From the NCBI GenBank assembly GCA_025370075.1, contig CP073016.1, forward strand, positions 2,418,001-2,482,000: 64,000 bases of DNA. Reading direction: 5' to 3'. The DNA is from Chryseotalea sp. WA131a. GTDB lineage: Bacteria; Bacteroidota; Bacteroidia; Cytophagales; Cyclobacteriaceae. Shown one piece after another: positions 1 to 9,137 of this stretch. Numbering within the stretch: position 1 is the first letter of the stretch; the number at the start of each line of letters is the position of its first letter. A model generated the notes under the pieces. It made no database searches. It worked only from the letters and a program-made list of their open reading frames with translations, and was not told where the DNA came from. The position numbers were made by a program, and so were the translations under genes.

Positions 1-1
1 G

Positions 2-514
2 GGATTCAATAGCTGGGGAATGAATTCGTTTTATGGAGGATGGGGAAATCCTTGGGGAATGAACAGTTTTTATAATAGAGGATGGAATACCTGGGGGAAT
101 GGTTGGTATGGAGGAAATACTGTGGTGGTGGTTGACAGGCCTAGAGCCGAATCAGCTCGTAATGCAGAAGTGGAGCGATATTATCGTACCGATGCCACGG
201 GCGGAAGCAATGCTGGAGGCAGAGTAGCCTCTCAAGAATATTATAATCGAAGTTGGAGAAATGATGTTCAACAAAATAATGGCACCGCGTGGAACTCGCG
301 CCCAACGCAAAGCACAAATGCTTGGAACAGCGGTTGGAATAACAACAACAGCAATAATGGCTGGAACAATAGCAACGGCTGGAACAGTAATCAAAATAAT
401 GGCTGGGGCAATTCAAGTGGCCGCTCTTTCTCTACCGGAGGTGGTGGTGGATTTAGTGGAGGAGGCTCAGCTGGAGGTGGCGGAGGTGGTGGATCTCGCA
501 GAGGTCGTGATTAA
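2..514 (+). CDS. Gly/Asn/Trp-rich low-complexity protein, 5' partial
   Basis: The reading frame is open from the first bases of the window, and the residues before the first ATG (position 20) already belong to the same NSWG / NSFY pattern, so the gene begins outside the window. What remains is about 170 residues: N-terminal repeats rich in Asn, Trp, Gly and Tyr, a short charged segment (around residues 40-75 of the ATG-started part), an Asn/Trp-rich stretch with repeated NNGWN words, and a Gly-rich tail ending in SRRGRD. No enzymatic motif is visible. The composition suggests a flexible surface or secreted protein. The neighbour 36 nt downstream is an outer-membrane protein on the same strand, so the two may be co-transcribed. 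Function unknown; it is clearly coding because the biased composition holds in one frame. Confidence 0.7.
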   Translation, partial: GFNSWGMNSFYGGWGNPWGMNSFYNRGWNTWGNGWYGGNTVVVVDRPRAESARNAEVERYYRTDATGGSNAGGRVASQEYYNRSWRNDVQQNNGTAWNSRPTQSTNAWNSGWNNNNSNNGWNNSNGWNSNQNNGWGNSSGRSFSTGGGGGFSGGGSAGGGGGGGSRRGRD

Positions 515-550
515 CGGTTAGTCTCAAAAATCTTCCAAAAAAAAGTAAGC

Positions 551-2242
551 ATGAAGCTTAAAAGTTGGGGGCTTTGCCTCAGTGTTATTGGTGCGTTCTT
601 TTCTCAAGTAAGCTTAGCCCAAAACTATTTCATTGAACAAGCTTTATTGTTTTCGCGTCAGAATGCAGGTGGTAGCGCGCGAATTCAGGCGATGGGTGGG
701 GCACAAGTAGCCCTTGGCGGAGATTTCAGTTCTGCTCTTTCGAACCCAGCAGGATTGGGTATGTACAATCGCAATGAATTTAGCTTAACACCTGCTATCA
801 CTTTTCAAAATGCGAGTGGAAATTATTCAACGTATGAAGTGCAGCAAGGAAATTTAGTAACCAACCAAAATAGCTCTTCCTCTTCTAGTTCAAACGTAAG
901 CTTACCCGGATTGAGCATCGTGTTCGGATCAGGAAAAAACACAGACCGGGAGCCTTTTTACGGAGGAACATTTGCCATTACACTTAATCGCATCAATGAC
1001 TTTAATGGCTCCATGCAATACAATGGTCAAAACAATGGCAGCTCTATGATTAATTATTTTTTGGATGTTTCCACAGGCTATTCAAAAGATCAGTTTGATC
1101 CAAAATTCGACCCAAACGCCCCTAACGTTGCTACTGGCTTCGGTGACAATGTAAATACTCAAGCTTATTTAGGGTATAATAACTACCTATTTGGTCCTCT
1201 AACTAAAAATGGAACCGACTATTTTAGCGATCTATTCGGAGGTTCTCCTTTTCAAAAAGAAACCATAAAAACAAGTGGGGCACAAAATCAGTGGAACATT
1301 TCGTATGGTGCCAATTTATTAGATAAATTATACTTAGGTGCTGGCCTCGGAATTACTTCCGTTCGATACCAATATGACAAGACCTACTATGAGGACTTTA
1401 GCGGACAGACAACAGGCGACATTAGACCTTGCATCAAGTGCTTTAACAATTTTACCTTAAATGAAAAAAGAACAACAACTGGATCTGGAATTAACTTAAC
1501 GATCGGTGCAATCTTTAAGCCATTGGACTTTGTACAATTTGGAACGTCTTATGTTACTGGAACGTCCTATCAACTTACTGATTCCTACTCAGGAATTATG
1601 AAATCAAGTTGGAATAATTTCGATTATTACGGAGACGGTTCATTTATTCTACAAGAAGTAACATTTGATACAAATGAGGGTGGAACAAACTCAGGAAAGG
1701 TGATAAGCAGAGCCATAACAACTCCAGATCCTGTAAATTATAGTCTAAGCACTCCCGGAAGATTTACTTTTGGTACAGCCATTTTTATTGCAAAAAAAGG
1801 TTTCATAACTGCCGATGTAGAATTAGTCAATTATGCCAACGCATCGACAAGCAGTTTTAGCGAGCAACTCTACAGTTTATCCATTGATGCTGGTTTGGAC
1901 GTAAACAAAACCGTTTCCTCCAGATTTAAATCGGCAACAAACATTCGCATCGGTGGGGAATATCGATACAAAAATTTTCGTTTTCGTGCGGGATACGGCA
2001 TAATGGATAATCCATATGCCAATAAACCCACTAATAGGATTAATTATTCACTCACCAATCTTTCCTCAATATCCGGTGGAATTGGCTACCGAACGGCCAA
2101 ATTTTTTGTAGATATGGCAGTGATACAAACGCAAGGGGACGGCTATTATTTACCTTATTCTCTTAGTAATTTTCCTGCGCCTAACTACACGTACTCCAAT
2201 GCAACTACTCGTGTGATGTTTACGGTGGGCATTCCCTTCTAA
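551..2242 (+). CDS. Outer-membrane beta-barrel protein, OmpP1/FadL-like
   Basis: 563 residues beginning with a signal peptide that ends near the AQ at residues 23-24. The mature N-terminus (NYFIEQALLFSRQNAGGSAR, then a GGAQVALGG segment and SNPAGLGMYNRNEF) matches the pattern of Bacteroidota FadL/OmpP1/TodX-like proteins, where an N-terminal plug with an NPAG motif precedes a long barrel. The rest alternates Gly/Asn/Ser turns with amphipathic strands and ends in VGIPF with a C-terminal aromatic residue, typical of outer-membrane barrels. FadL homologues move hydrophobic compounds across the outer membrane, but the substrate here is unknown. The stop codon overlaps the stop of the convergent aroK by 4 nt. 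Confidence 0.8.
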   Translation: MKLKSWGLCLSVIGAFFSQVSLAQNYFIEQALLFSRQNAGGSARIQAMGGAQVALGGDFSSALSNPAGLGMYNRNEFSLTPAITFQNASGNYSTYEVQQGNLVTNQNSSSSSSSNVSLPGLSIVFGSGKNTDREPFYGGTFAITLNRINDFNGSMQYNGQNNGSSMINYFLDVSTGYSKDQFDPKFDPNAPNVATGFGDNVNTQAYLGYNNYLFGPLTKNGTDYFSDLFGGSPFQKETIKTSGAQNQWNISYGANLLDKLYLGAGLGITSVRYQYDKTYYEDFSGQTTGDIRPCIKCFNNFTLNEKRTTTGSGINLTIGAIFKPLDFVQFGTSYVTGTSYQLTDSYSGIMKSSWNNFDYYGDGSFILQEVTFDTNEGGTNSGKVISRAITTPDPVNYSLSTPGRFTFGTAIFIAKKGFITADVELVNYANASTSSFSEQLYSLSIDAGLDVNKTVSSRFKSATNIRIGGEYRYKNFRFRAGYGIMDNPYANKPTNRINYSLTNLSSISGGIGYRTAKFFVDMAVIQTQGDGYYLPYSLSNFPAPNYTYSNATTRVMFTVGIPF

Positions 2243-2742
2243 CTTCTCAATTCATTCATCACATCACTGATCTGGATCGAGCTTCCTTTCACAATCACTT
2301 TCGCCTTTCTGTAAAAAGGTTTTCGCTGACTTCTCAAAAACTCGATCTTATCTTTTAGCTGCTCAAAATTCAAATCCAACAACAGTGGACGGGTGTCGGA
2401 TTGGCTTGAAATGCGCTTGGCAATTTCTTTGGCAGGCACGTCTAAAAAGATAGTTGTGCCTGTTTGGTTCATTAATTCGAGATTATCAAAAAAGCAGGGT
2501 GCCCCTCCGCCCGTGGCCATCACAAAATTATTCTGGCCCTGGCTCCACTTGCGTAACTCCGTGGCCTCGCTGCTTCTAAAATAATCTTCACCAGCTTCTT
2601 TAAAAATAACCGCGATAGCTCTCTTTTCAGATTTTTCTATTTCTGTATCCAAATCAACAAAATCGATCTTCAACTGGGCTGCCAATTGTTTGCCTAACGT
2701 AGTTTTGCCTGAGCCGGGAAGACCAATGAGGTATATCTTCAT
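2239..2742 (-). CDS. aroK: Shikimate kinase
   Basis: 167 residues, normal for the family. It phosphorylates shikimate with ATP in the chorismate pathway in the cytoplasm. The Walker A loop GLPGSGKTTLG sits at residues 7-17, followed by FVDLDTEIE (shikimate-binding Asp pair), the FRSSE segment with its substrate-binding Arg, the GGGAP loop at about residues 78-82, and RPLL in the lid region. aroB and aroA, two other steps of the same pathway, lie about 40 kb away in this window, so the genes are not in one operon. The gap upstream, between this start and the next gene on the same strand, consists almost entirely of an octamer palindrome (2745-2828). Confidence 0.95.
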   Translation of the reverse strand: MKIYLIGLPGSGKTTLGKQLAAQLKIDFVDLDTEIEKSEKRAIAVIFKEAGEDYFRSSEATELRKWSQGQNNFVMATGGGAPCFFDNLELMNQTGTTIFLDVPAKEIAKRISSQSDTRPLLLDLNFEQLKDKIEFLRSQRKPFYRKAKVIVKGSSIQISDVMNELRS

Positions 2743-2744
2743 CT

Positions 2745-2828
2745 TAATTTGAAAATTTGAAAATGAGCCAATTTAAATATGGCTGGATAGCGCGAATTTT
2801 CAAGTCTTCAAATTGACACATCTTCACA
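2745..2828. repeat. Octamer-word palindromic element
   Basis: The left arm, starting at 2746, reads as successive 8-nt words ATTTGAAA, ATTTGAAA, ATGAGCCA, ATTTAAAT. The right arm (about 2795-2828), read on the minus strand, gives ATGTGAAG, ATGTGTCA, ATTTGAAG, ACTTGAAA. The two arms are inverted relative to each other around a short spacer. The element fills the whole gap between aroK and the preceding minus-strand gene. The same word family recurs at 32421-32568. Confidence 0.7.
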
Positions 2829-3938
2829 TTACATTTTTGTAATCAAATCCAATACTTCAACAGCACTCGGTGTATCGTTGTGATGCCAATTGCCCAGCAC
2901 TGTTCCGTTTTTCCACAAAGCAATACCAGGGTTTGAGCGGATAATTGTTTTTAACACCGTAGCATCTGCATAATAATAAGGTATAGCCAATTGATTTTCG
3001 TGGCGGAAAGCTTCCATTGCTTCCGCAGTTGATGCCGTCACAATAAAACAGTCTACTTTTCCTTCTAGTTGTTTGGTCAGTTCGCGAAGGGTGGTGATAT
3101 TCTTAACGGAAGACTTTCGCAGATCGCTGATCACGATCAACAACCGGTTGCCCTCAAAGGTATACTGTGTTTGGTCTTCACCCTCTGGGCTGCTTACAGC
3201 ATAGTCGGTAATCTTTGGTTTGATTTTGTCTTCATTCAATACTTTGGATGACACATATTGATAACCGGGCTCCATCATGTATTGAGTCGATTTTACCTCT
3301 TTACCATCTTTGGCAAAGGTGTATTCAATCACGGGTTGCTCCGTTGGTTTCATTTGTGCGGGAATGTTGTTCCCTACTTTGTATGCTCTAAAATCGATGA
3401 AGGGCAAGTGATCGATCGCATAGATACCCACGAAAAAAGAAATCACGACAGTAGCAATAATCACGGCATGGCCTTCGCGCGTTCGCAAAACAGGCTTGTA
3501 TTTTTTTCTGTACCAAAATAGGTGCAACACAAAAATCATCAATACCAAATCTTTGATGAATGACTCCCACGGAGTAAGCTTGATTGCATCGCCAAAGCAT
3601 CCACAATCGGTCACTTTTTCTAAGATGGCAGAGTAGCCGGTTAAAAAGGTAAAAAAAATCATGAGCAACAAAAGTGTCCACGTGGTGAGGTTCATGCGCC
3701 AGTAAATAAGTATCGCCAAACCTATGGCCAACTCCAACACGATCATGATCATGCCAATCTCGAGCGACCACGGAATGAAATAGTGGAAGAACGAACCAAA
3801 ATCTTCGGTAAACACTTCAAAGTATTCTTCCATTTTGATTTGCGTACCGATGGGGTCGTTGAGTTTAATCAGCCCCGAAAAAATGAAAAGTGTGCCTACA
3901 AAAAAGCGAGAGAATTGGTCTAAAATTTTTTGAATCAT
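2829..3938 (-). CDS. BT_3928-type DoxX membrane protein with C-terminal thioredoxin-like domain
   Basis: 369 residues. The N-terminal half has four to five hydrophobic segments and the DoxX/MauE-like features RFFVGTLFIFSGLIKLNDP and the conserved TDCGCFGDAIKLTPWESF motif, whose Cys-Gly-Cys pair suggests redox chemistry. The segment after residue 190 is periplasmic-looking and ends in a thioredoxin-like fold (VDCFIVTASTAEAMEAF, then IALWKNGTVLGNWHH) without a CxxC. This combination is typical of Bacteroidota BT_3928 family proteins, whose function is not established; a role in disulfide or quinone chemistry at the inner membrane is inference. The ATG at 3938 lies about 20 nt downstream of a possible minus-strand -7 box at 3957-3964. 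Confidence 0.8.
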   Translation of the reverse strand: MIQKILDQFSRFFVGTLFIFSGLIKLNDPIGTQIKMEEYFEVFTEDFGSFFHYFIPWSLEIGMIMIVLELAIGLAILIYWRMNLTTWTLLLLMIFFTFLTGYSAILEKVTDCGCFGDAIKLTPWESFIKDLVLMIFVLHLFWYRKKYKPVLRTREGHAVIIATVVISFFVGIYAIDHLPFIDFRAYKVGNNIPAQMKPTEQPVIEYTFAKDGKEVKSTQYMMEPGYQYVSSKVLNEDKIKPKITDYAVSSPEGEDQTQYTFEGNRLLIVISDLRKSSVKNITTLRELTKQLEGKVDCFIVTASTAEAMEAFRHENQLAIPYYYADATVLKTIIRSNPGIALWKNGTVLGNWHHNDTPSAVEVLDLITKM

Positions 3939-4068
3939 AATCTATTCATGTATCCTCAAAAATAAGAGAAAAACAAAGGATTAGCCACGTTTGGTTCTTA
4001 ATGATTCGTTAATTGCGTTTATTTAATCGAGCAGAATAAAATTATCATCTTTGAACACTTTTAAATCT

Positions 4069-7000
4069 ATGAATAAATTTCTACGAGCGAGTGCGCTGAT
4101 TTGTTGTCTAATAACAACATTGGTTTCAAAAAACTGGGGTCAAGTAATTTTAACAACTTCTCCCTACACACAGGATTTCAATAGCATCTCTTCGGGGCTA
4201 CCAACAGGATGGACAGTCAGAACCGGTTCAACGGGAAGTGCCTTGGGGGCTACTGCCACTTTGGTTACTACCGCTACATCTTGGAGCACCTCTGCAGGCA
4301 ATTTTAGAAATGGAGCGGCCGCGAGTGGGTTAACGTCAGCGTCTATTGCTGCTGATCAAAACAATTCGACAAATAGGGCACTTGCCGTTCGCCAGACGGG
4401 AGCATTTGGCGACCCAGGAGCTGCGTTCGTGCTGCAACTTGCAAACACCTCAGGCCTTACCAACTTTCAATTAAGTTTCAAGCTGCAATCCTTGGATGGA
4501 AGTGCAGACGGAAGAACTTCCACGTGGCGTGTGGACTATGGTTTTGGGGCAACACCCTCATCCTTTACTTCGGTAACTACCTCCCCAGCATCATTGACAA
4601 CCGTACTGGCAGCTGGGGGTGCTAGTTGGGGAAGCACAGACGTGAGTGTCAATTTTGGGACTGCCTTGGACAACACTGCGAACGATGTTTGGATTCGTGT
4701 AACAACCATCACACCTTCTACCGGTAGTGGATCTAGACCCACTACCGCTATTGATGATGTTCAACTATCTTTCACAGCAGGCGATTTAATGCCCCCTTCC
4801 TTTAGCTCTACTTACCCAAAAATATCAACCTTATCTTCCTCAAGCTTTGATCTTGTCACGAGCCTAAGCGAACCTGGCAAAACCTTTTTTGTCGTGTTGC
4901 CAAATAATGCTTCAGCGCCTTCTTCCACACAAGTAAAAAATGGACAAGATGGAGCCGGGACACCCCTGGGTGCTGGATTATTTGGAACAATTAACATAAC
5001 GAACGCTACCACCGACTATAGCGCTAGCGTTATTGGCTTAGCATCTGCCACAGACTATGATGTGTATGTAGTGGCCAAAGATCTGATACCTAATTTGCAA
5101 GCGACACCAGTAAAATTAGATGTGCTAACCAATACGGCTGGTGATATAACTCCTCCAACCTTTACCGCCACCTATCCAAACGTCAACACTGTTTCTGCTA
5201 CTTCATTCACTGTTCGTACAAATTTGGATGAAGCGGGAAAAACTTATTTTGTAGTGTTGCCTGCTGGCGCCACGGCACCTTCATCTGTGCGTGTAAAAGC
5301 GGGGCAAAATGGAAATGGTGTAGCCGTTGCATTGAACTTGGCAGGAACTATCAACGTGATGTCAGCCGCTACTGAGTTTACTTCCGCGGTAAGCGGACTA
5401 AGCCCTTCCACTGGCTATGATGTTTACATTGTAGCGGAAGACAATGTGCCTAATCTTCAAATCATTCCAACCAAAATAAGCGTAGTTACCTCTGCACAAT
5501 ATTTGGAGGACTTTAATGCGTGTGACGGCACCGCATCTTTCTCACAATTCAGCAAAACAGGCGCGCAGGTTTGGGGTTGTACGGATTTCGGAAGAAATGC
5601 AACCAAAGGCATCCGCATGAACGGATTTTCAGGGACTGCACAATTAAATGAAGACTGGTTGATTTCGCCCGTTACGAGCCTAGGAGCCAACTCAACCCTT
5701 TCGTTCTATTCGCAATTCTCCTTTGCAGGCCCATCTCTTCAGCTAAAAATCTCCAATAATTTTTCTGGCACTGGGGATCCATCATCAGCTACATGGACTG
5801 ATTTGAATGGAAACTTCCCAACCGCAGCCGTGCCATCAACTAGTACCTCGTTGGCTGATTGGACTTTGAGTACCGTTGATTTATCCGCTTATTCATCGCA
5901 AAATGTTTATGTAGCATTCGTTTATACTTCGTCCACAGGCACGAACACCGCTGCCCGCTGGACACTGGACGATATTAGCTTCAGCAATGCGGCAGCCAGC
6001 TATTTAGAGGCTTCACCCTCCTCATTATCATTTAATGCCGGAGCAACGGTGAAAAGTTATTCGCTACGAGGATTCAACCTATCGAACAACGTTACCGTCA
6101 ACGCGCCCAGTAATTTTACTGTATCGAAAGACAACACTACTTTTTCAGGTTCCATTTCGTATACACCCGCAGAAATTGCTTCAGCCCAAAATGTTTTTGT
6201 CAAGTTTGATGCTCCCGCTGGCGCAAACACATTCACAGGAACAATTACAAACACTTCCACTGGAGTTTCTACCAAGAATATTTCTTGTCGAGGGACGGAC
6301 AAGTCACAGACACTAGATATCACCACGTACAATTTAGAATTCTTTGGTACAGACGTGAAGGATACGGGTGGAGCGGAATTCGGGCCGATTGATGATGCCT
6401 TGCAGGTTTCCAATGTTATTACTGTGCTCCAGAATATCGGTGCAGATATTTTTGCTGTGCAAGAAGTAGCCGATGATGCAGCTTTCAATCAACTTGTGAG
6501 CAACATTTCTGGCTTTAGTGGAATGCTGGCTAACAGGTGGTCCTACTCTTTTGATCCGCCTGATGCCAATTTTCCTCCCCAAAAAATTGGGTTTATCTAC
6601 AATAGTTCGACCGTTCAACTGGTGAGTTCCAGAGTCATGTTTACCCAACTTTACGATGCGGTTAGAGCAGGGAACACAGGTTTATTGCCTGGCTACCCAA
6701 CTACCGCCTCCAGCTTTTGGTCGTCAGGAAGATTACCTTTTATGGCCACATTTGATGTTACTGTTGCAGGCGTCACAAAGAGAGTGAGGGTGGTTAATAT
6801 TCATGCAAAATCTGGGTCGGCTACGGGAGATTATAACCGAAGAAAATACGATGTAAAAGTGTTGCACGATTCGCTGATCGCAAACTATGCGAATGACAAC
6901 ATTATTTTGTTAGGTGATTACAACGATGATGTAGATGTTTCTATTGGCGCGCCCACCAATCCTGAATCGACCTATAAAGTCTTTGTTGATAACACGACTA

Positions 7001-7932
7001 ATTTCAATTCGCTTACGTTGCCCATTAGCCAGACAGGAGCTTCTAGCTTCCCCAGTTCGAGTAGCTTTTTGGATCATCTTACTACTTCCAATGAACTGAC
7101 GAATTCATATGTAAGTAATTCCATCATTGTAGAAGATCCAAGGACCTACATTTCCAATTACGTGAATACTACATCTGATCACTTACCGGTGTCAGCAAGA
7201 TTCGTGATCACGAAAGAAGATCAAACGATCACTTTCCCATTAATAGCGGACAAGAATGTGGGCGATGCTCCGTTTACCTTTGCTCTTCCTACGGCTACGT
7301 CTGGGCTAGCTGTGACAGTAACACCAAATTCAAAAATTACTATTAGCGGAAATCAAATCACTCTTGTTAGTGCTGGTAAAGCAAGCATTGTGGCCAGCCA
7401 GGTGGGCAATGGAAACTACAACGCGGCCACATCCGTGACCAGAGAATTTTGCATCAAACCCACTAAGCCAAGTGTGACGGTCGCATTTGCATCGGGTGCA
7501 GCCACGCTTACTTCCAACGCTGCAAATGGAAATCAGTGGTATTTTAATGGTGCCGCCATCACGGGCGCCACCAATAATTCCTATACAGCTACCAACGCAG
7601 GCACTTACAAAGTGCAAGTAACCATCGATAACTGCTTGAGCGATTTTTCAAATGATACTCCTGTTGTGATTACTGGCGATTTGACAAAGGGCAATGCCTC
7701 TATTTCACTTTACCCTAACCCAACTGCAGGCATTTTATTCATTGCAGGGTTAGAGCCCGAAACAAATGAATGTTCGATCGTTGATTTACTTGGACGACCG
7801 ATAATGATGAACTTGGAAAAATCAGGTGACCTACATCGATTAACCACAGAAAGCCTGGCTGACGGAGTTTACATGCTGAATGTGAAACAAAGCAGCTCAG
7901 TACTTCAACTGAAATTTGTAAAAAAGAATTAG
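4069..7932 (+). CDS. Secreted endonuclease/exonuclease/phosphatase-family protein with T9SS sorting domain
   Basis: Start set at ATG 4069, which opens directly into a signal peptide ending near NWGQ; an in-frame TTG lies 18 nt upstream. 1287 residues. Order: a DUF-like beta domain with a 'QDFNSISSGLPTGW' opening; two tandem 119-residue beta repeats (about 239-357 and 358-475) starting 'PPSFSSTYP' and 'PPTFTATYP'; a choice-of-anchor-J-like domain (about 476-640); a beta-sandwich; an endonuclease/exonuclease/phosphatase domain (about 746-1045) with TYNLEFF, AVQEV (metal-binding Glu), NIHAKSG, LGDYNDD and a final SDHLPV; then the DQTITF and IKPTKPSV modules and a type A T9SS sorting domain from ISLYPNPTAG (about 1211). 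A secreted nuclease or phosphodiesterase is the likely activity. The C-terminal cassette resembles that of the 2097-residue protein at 9138-15431. Confidence 0.88.
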   Translation: MNKFLRASALICCLITTLVSKNWGQVILTTSPYTQDFNSISSGLPTGWTVRTGSTGSALGATATLVTTATSWSTSAGNFRNGAAASGLTSASIAADQNNSTNRALAVRQTGAFGDPGAAFVLQLANTSGLTNFQLSFKLQSLDGSADGRTSTWRVDYGFGATPSSFTSVTTSPASLTTVLAAGGASWGSTDVSVNFGTALDNTANDVWIRVTTITPSTGSGSRPTTAIDDVQLSFTAGDLMPPSFSSTYPKISTLSSSSFDLVTSLSEPGKTFFVVLPNNASAPSSTQVKNGQDGAGTPLGAGLFGTINITNATTDYSASVIGLASATDYDVYVVAKDLIPNLQATPVKLDVLTNTAGDITPPTFTATYPNVNTVSATSFTVRTNLDEAGKTYFVVLPAGATAPSSVRVKAGQNGNGVAVALNLAGTINVMSAATEFTSAVSGLSPSTGYDVYIVAEDNVPNLQIIPTKISVVTSAQYLEDFNACDGTASFSQFSKTGAQVWGCTDFGRNATKGIRMNGFSGTAQLNEDWLISPVTSLGANSTLSFYSQFSFAGPSLQLKISNNFSGTGDPSSATWTDLNGNFPTAAVPSTSTSLADWTLSTVDLSAYSSQNVYVAFVYTSSTGTNTAARWTLDDISFSNAAASYLEASPSSLSFNAGATVKSYSLRGFNLSNNVTVNAPSNFTVSKDNTTFSGSISYTPAEIASAQNVFVKFDAPAGANTFTGTITNTSTGVSTKNISCRGTDKSQTLDITTYNLEFFGTDVKDTGGAEFGPIDDALQVSNVITVLQNIGADIFAVQEVADDAAFNQLVSNISGFSGMLANRWSYSFDPPDANFPPQKIGFIYNSSTVQLVSSRVMFTQLYDAVRAGNTGLLPGYPTTASSFWSSGRLPFMATFDVTVAGVTKRVRVVNIHAKSGSATGDYNRRKYDVKVLHDSLIANYANDNIILLGDYNDDVDVSIGAPTNPESTYKVFVDNTTNFNSLTLPISQTGASSFPSSSSFLDHLTTSNELTNSYVSNSIIVEDPRTYISNYVNTTSDHLPVSARFVITKEDQTITFPLIADKNVGDAPFTFALPTATSGLAVTVTPNSKITISGNQITLVSAGKASIVASQVGNGNYNAATSVTREFCIKPTKPSVTVAFASGAATLTSNAANGNQWYFNGAAITGATNNSYTATNAGTYKVQVTIDNCLSDFSNDTPVVITGDLTKGNASISLYPNPTAGILFIAGLEPETNECSIVDLLGRPIMMNLEKSGDLHRLTTESLADGVYMLNVKQSSSVLQLKFVKKN

Positions 7933-7950
7933 TGGAATTGGTTTCTCTGG

Positions 7951-7988
7951 AAAGGCACCGCTTTGAAAAGGCGGTGCTTTTTTATTTT
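7951..7988 (+). terminator. Rho-independent terminator after the secreted nuclease-like gene
   Basis: A GC-rich stem GCACCGC (7955-7961) pairs with GCGGTGC (7971-7977), extended by A-T pairs on both sides, with a short loop and a run of T residues (7978-7983 and beyond). It lies 20 nt past the stop of the plus-strand gene. The flanking A-run would also let it act weakly on the other strand. Confidence 0.85.
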
Positions 7989-8013
7989 TTAAGATTTGTC
8001 AAAGCCTTGTGTT

Positions 8014-8046
8014 AGGCGTCTGACCGCTTGAAGCGGTCTGACGCCT
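8014..8046. repeat. Near-perfect 15-bp hairpin of GGCGTC/GACGCC type
   Basis: AGGCGTC-TGACCGCTT is followed after one base by AAGCGGTC-TGACGCCT, an inverted repeat with a single mismatch and almost no loop. It sits between the terminator at 7951 and the stop codon of ribH at 8051. There is no T-run, so it is not a standard terminator. A related GGCGTCAG-containing hairpin is present at 34328-34348. Confidence 0.7.
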
Positions 8047-8050
8047 GCAA

Positions 8051-8521
8051 TCACTTTGTCTCCAACATTTTTACCACGGTGACAGCTGCCTCTTCGCCTT
8101 TGTTGCCCAACTTTCCTCCGGCACGTTCCATGGCTTGCTTTTTGGTGAGCGTAGTCAGAACCCCAAAGGCAACCGGCTTATTGGTTTTCAAATTCACCTT
8201 CATTATTCCATAGGATACGCCTTGGCACACATAGTCGAAGTGTGGGGTGTCGCCTTGAATCACACAGCCGAGGCAGATCACCGCGACAATGTCTTTTTTC
8301 TCGGCCTCCCATTGCGCAGCCAAGGGCAACTCAAAACTGCCAGGCACATTTTTGCGGATGATGTTTGACTTCTTTGCGCCCATTTTGATAAGGGCATGAT
8401 AGGCACCTTCGAATAAAGGTTCAGTAACGTCTTCATTCCAATCTGCCACAACAATGGCGAACTTTTTATTGGAAAGATTGAGTTTGCTTTTTCCTGAAAC
8501 CGATTTTAGGATACCTGCCAT
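8051..8521 (-). CDS. ribH: 6,7-dimethyl-8-ribityllumazine synthase
   Basis: 156 residues, the usual size. It condenses 5-amino-6-ribitylamino-uracil with dihydroxybutanone phosphate in riboflavin synthesis and assembles into pentamers or 60-mers. Visible motifs are FAIVVADWNEDVTEPLFEGA near the N-terminus, VPGSFELPLAA (substrate site), and VICLGCVIQGDTPHFDYVC containing the catalytic-loop His, followed by FGVLTT. It stands alone on the minus strand, with a terminator (8608-8636) separating it from the upstream lipoprotein gene, so it is probably transcribed from its own promoter. No FMN riboswitch is evident. Confidence 0.96.
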   Translation of the reverse strand: MAGILKSVSGKSKLNLSNKKFAIVVADWNEDVTEPLFEGAYHALIKMGAKKSNIIRKNVPGSFELPLAAQWEAEKKDIVAVICLGCVIQGDTPHFDYVCQGVSYGIMKVNLKTNKPVAFGVLTTLTKKQAMERAGGKLGNKGEEAAVTVVKMLETK

Positions 8522-8604
8522 AGAAAGTTAATGAGAGCCAAAATTAGCAAAAAATGGCATGTTATCGGAAGCCAAATAGCAAGCTGAGCGAATCGATTGC
8601 GCAC

Positions 8605-8640
8605 AAAAAAAGCAAGCTCTGATCGAGCTTGCTTTTAGAT
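8605..8640 (-). terminator. Bidirectional terminator hairpin
   Basis: A 12-bp perfect stem AAAAGCAAGCTC (8608-8619) / GAGCTTGCTTTT (8625-8636) with a 5-nt loop, flanked by an A-run on one side and a T-run on the other. It closes the minus-strand unit made of the 2097-residue protein and the lipoprotein. Confidence 0.85.
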
Positions 8641-8663
8641 GATTCTCTTTCCTTCAAATCTGG

Positions 8664-9113
8664 CTACTTCGTAAAGCTAAATACGTGCTGTCCACCTATT
8701 GATTCGACTCTTCCGGATCCCAGTGTGGTTTTGGTCCAAGACAATCCCAGTTTAAGGGATGCCGTGGTAGCTTCCTGAATTTGCACCTCTAAATTATCAT
8801 TGCGCTTTATCGAGGTGGCGTTTGCATCGGTAAACGTAAATGTGCCACTGGAAGGCCAAATGACTCCACCATTGGTAGAAGTGAACGAAGCACTCGTAAA
8901 TGTCAAACTCAGATCTTTGTAGGTGCTGGTTTTGTCAACGCCATCTACTGTTACTGTGTTTACTTTCCACGTGCCAGAGGTCAAGGCCGCAGTTACTTCT
9001 TCCTGACGGGAGATTTTCTTGTCGTCTGAGCATCCCGAAAAATTAATTGCTAGGCTGATGAGCGCAATCGGCAAACCGATCACTAGTATCAACCTTCTAA
9101 ATTTTGATTTCAT
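8664..9113 (-). CDS. Small lipoprotein, lipocalin-like/DUF5004-like
   Basis: 149 residues with a lipoprotein signal peptide: basic start, hydrophobic stretch, then the lipobox NFSGC at about residues 24-28. The mature part contains TSGTWKVNTVTVDG and beta-rich, Thr/Ser-rich strands, the pattern of Bacteroidota lipocalin-like or DUF5004-like lipoproteins. No catalytic residue can be assigned. It starts 24 nt after the stop of the giant secreted protein upstream on the same strand and ends just before a terminator, so the two probably form one transcript. Function unknown. Confidence 0.7.
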   Translation of the reverse strand: MKSKFRRLILVIGLPIALISLAINFSGCSDDKKISRQEEVTAALTSGTWKVNTVTVDGVDKTSTYKDLSLTFTSASFTSTNGGVIWPSSGTFTFTDANATSIKRNDNLEVQIQEATTASLKLGLSWTKTTLGSGRVESIGGQHVFSFTK

Positions 9114-9137
9114 GATAGTATTTTTTTGGTTGGAATA

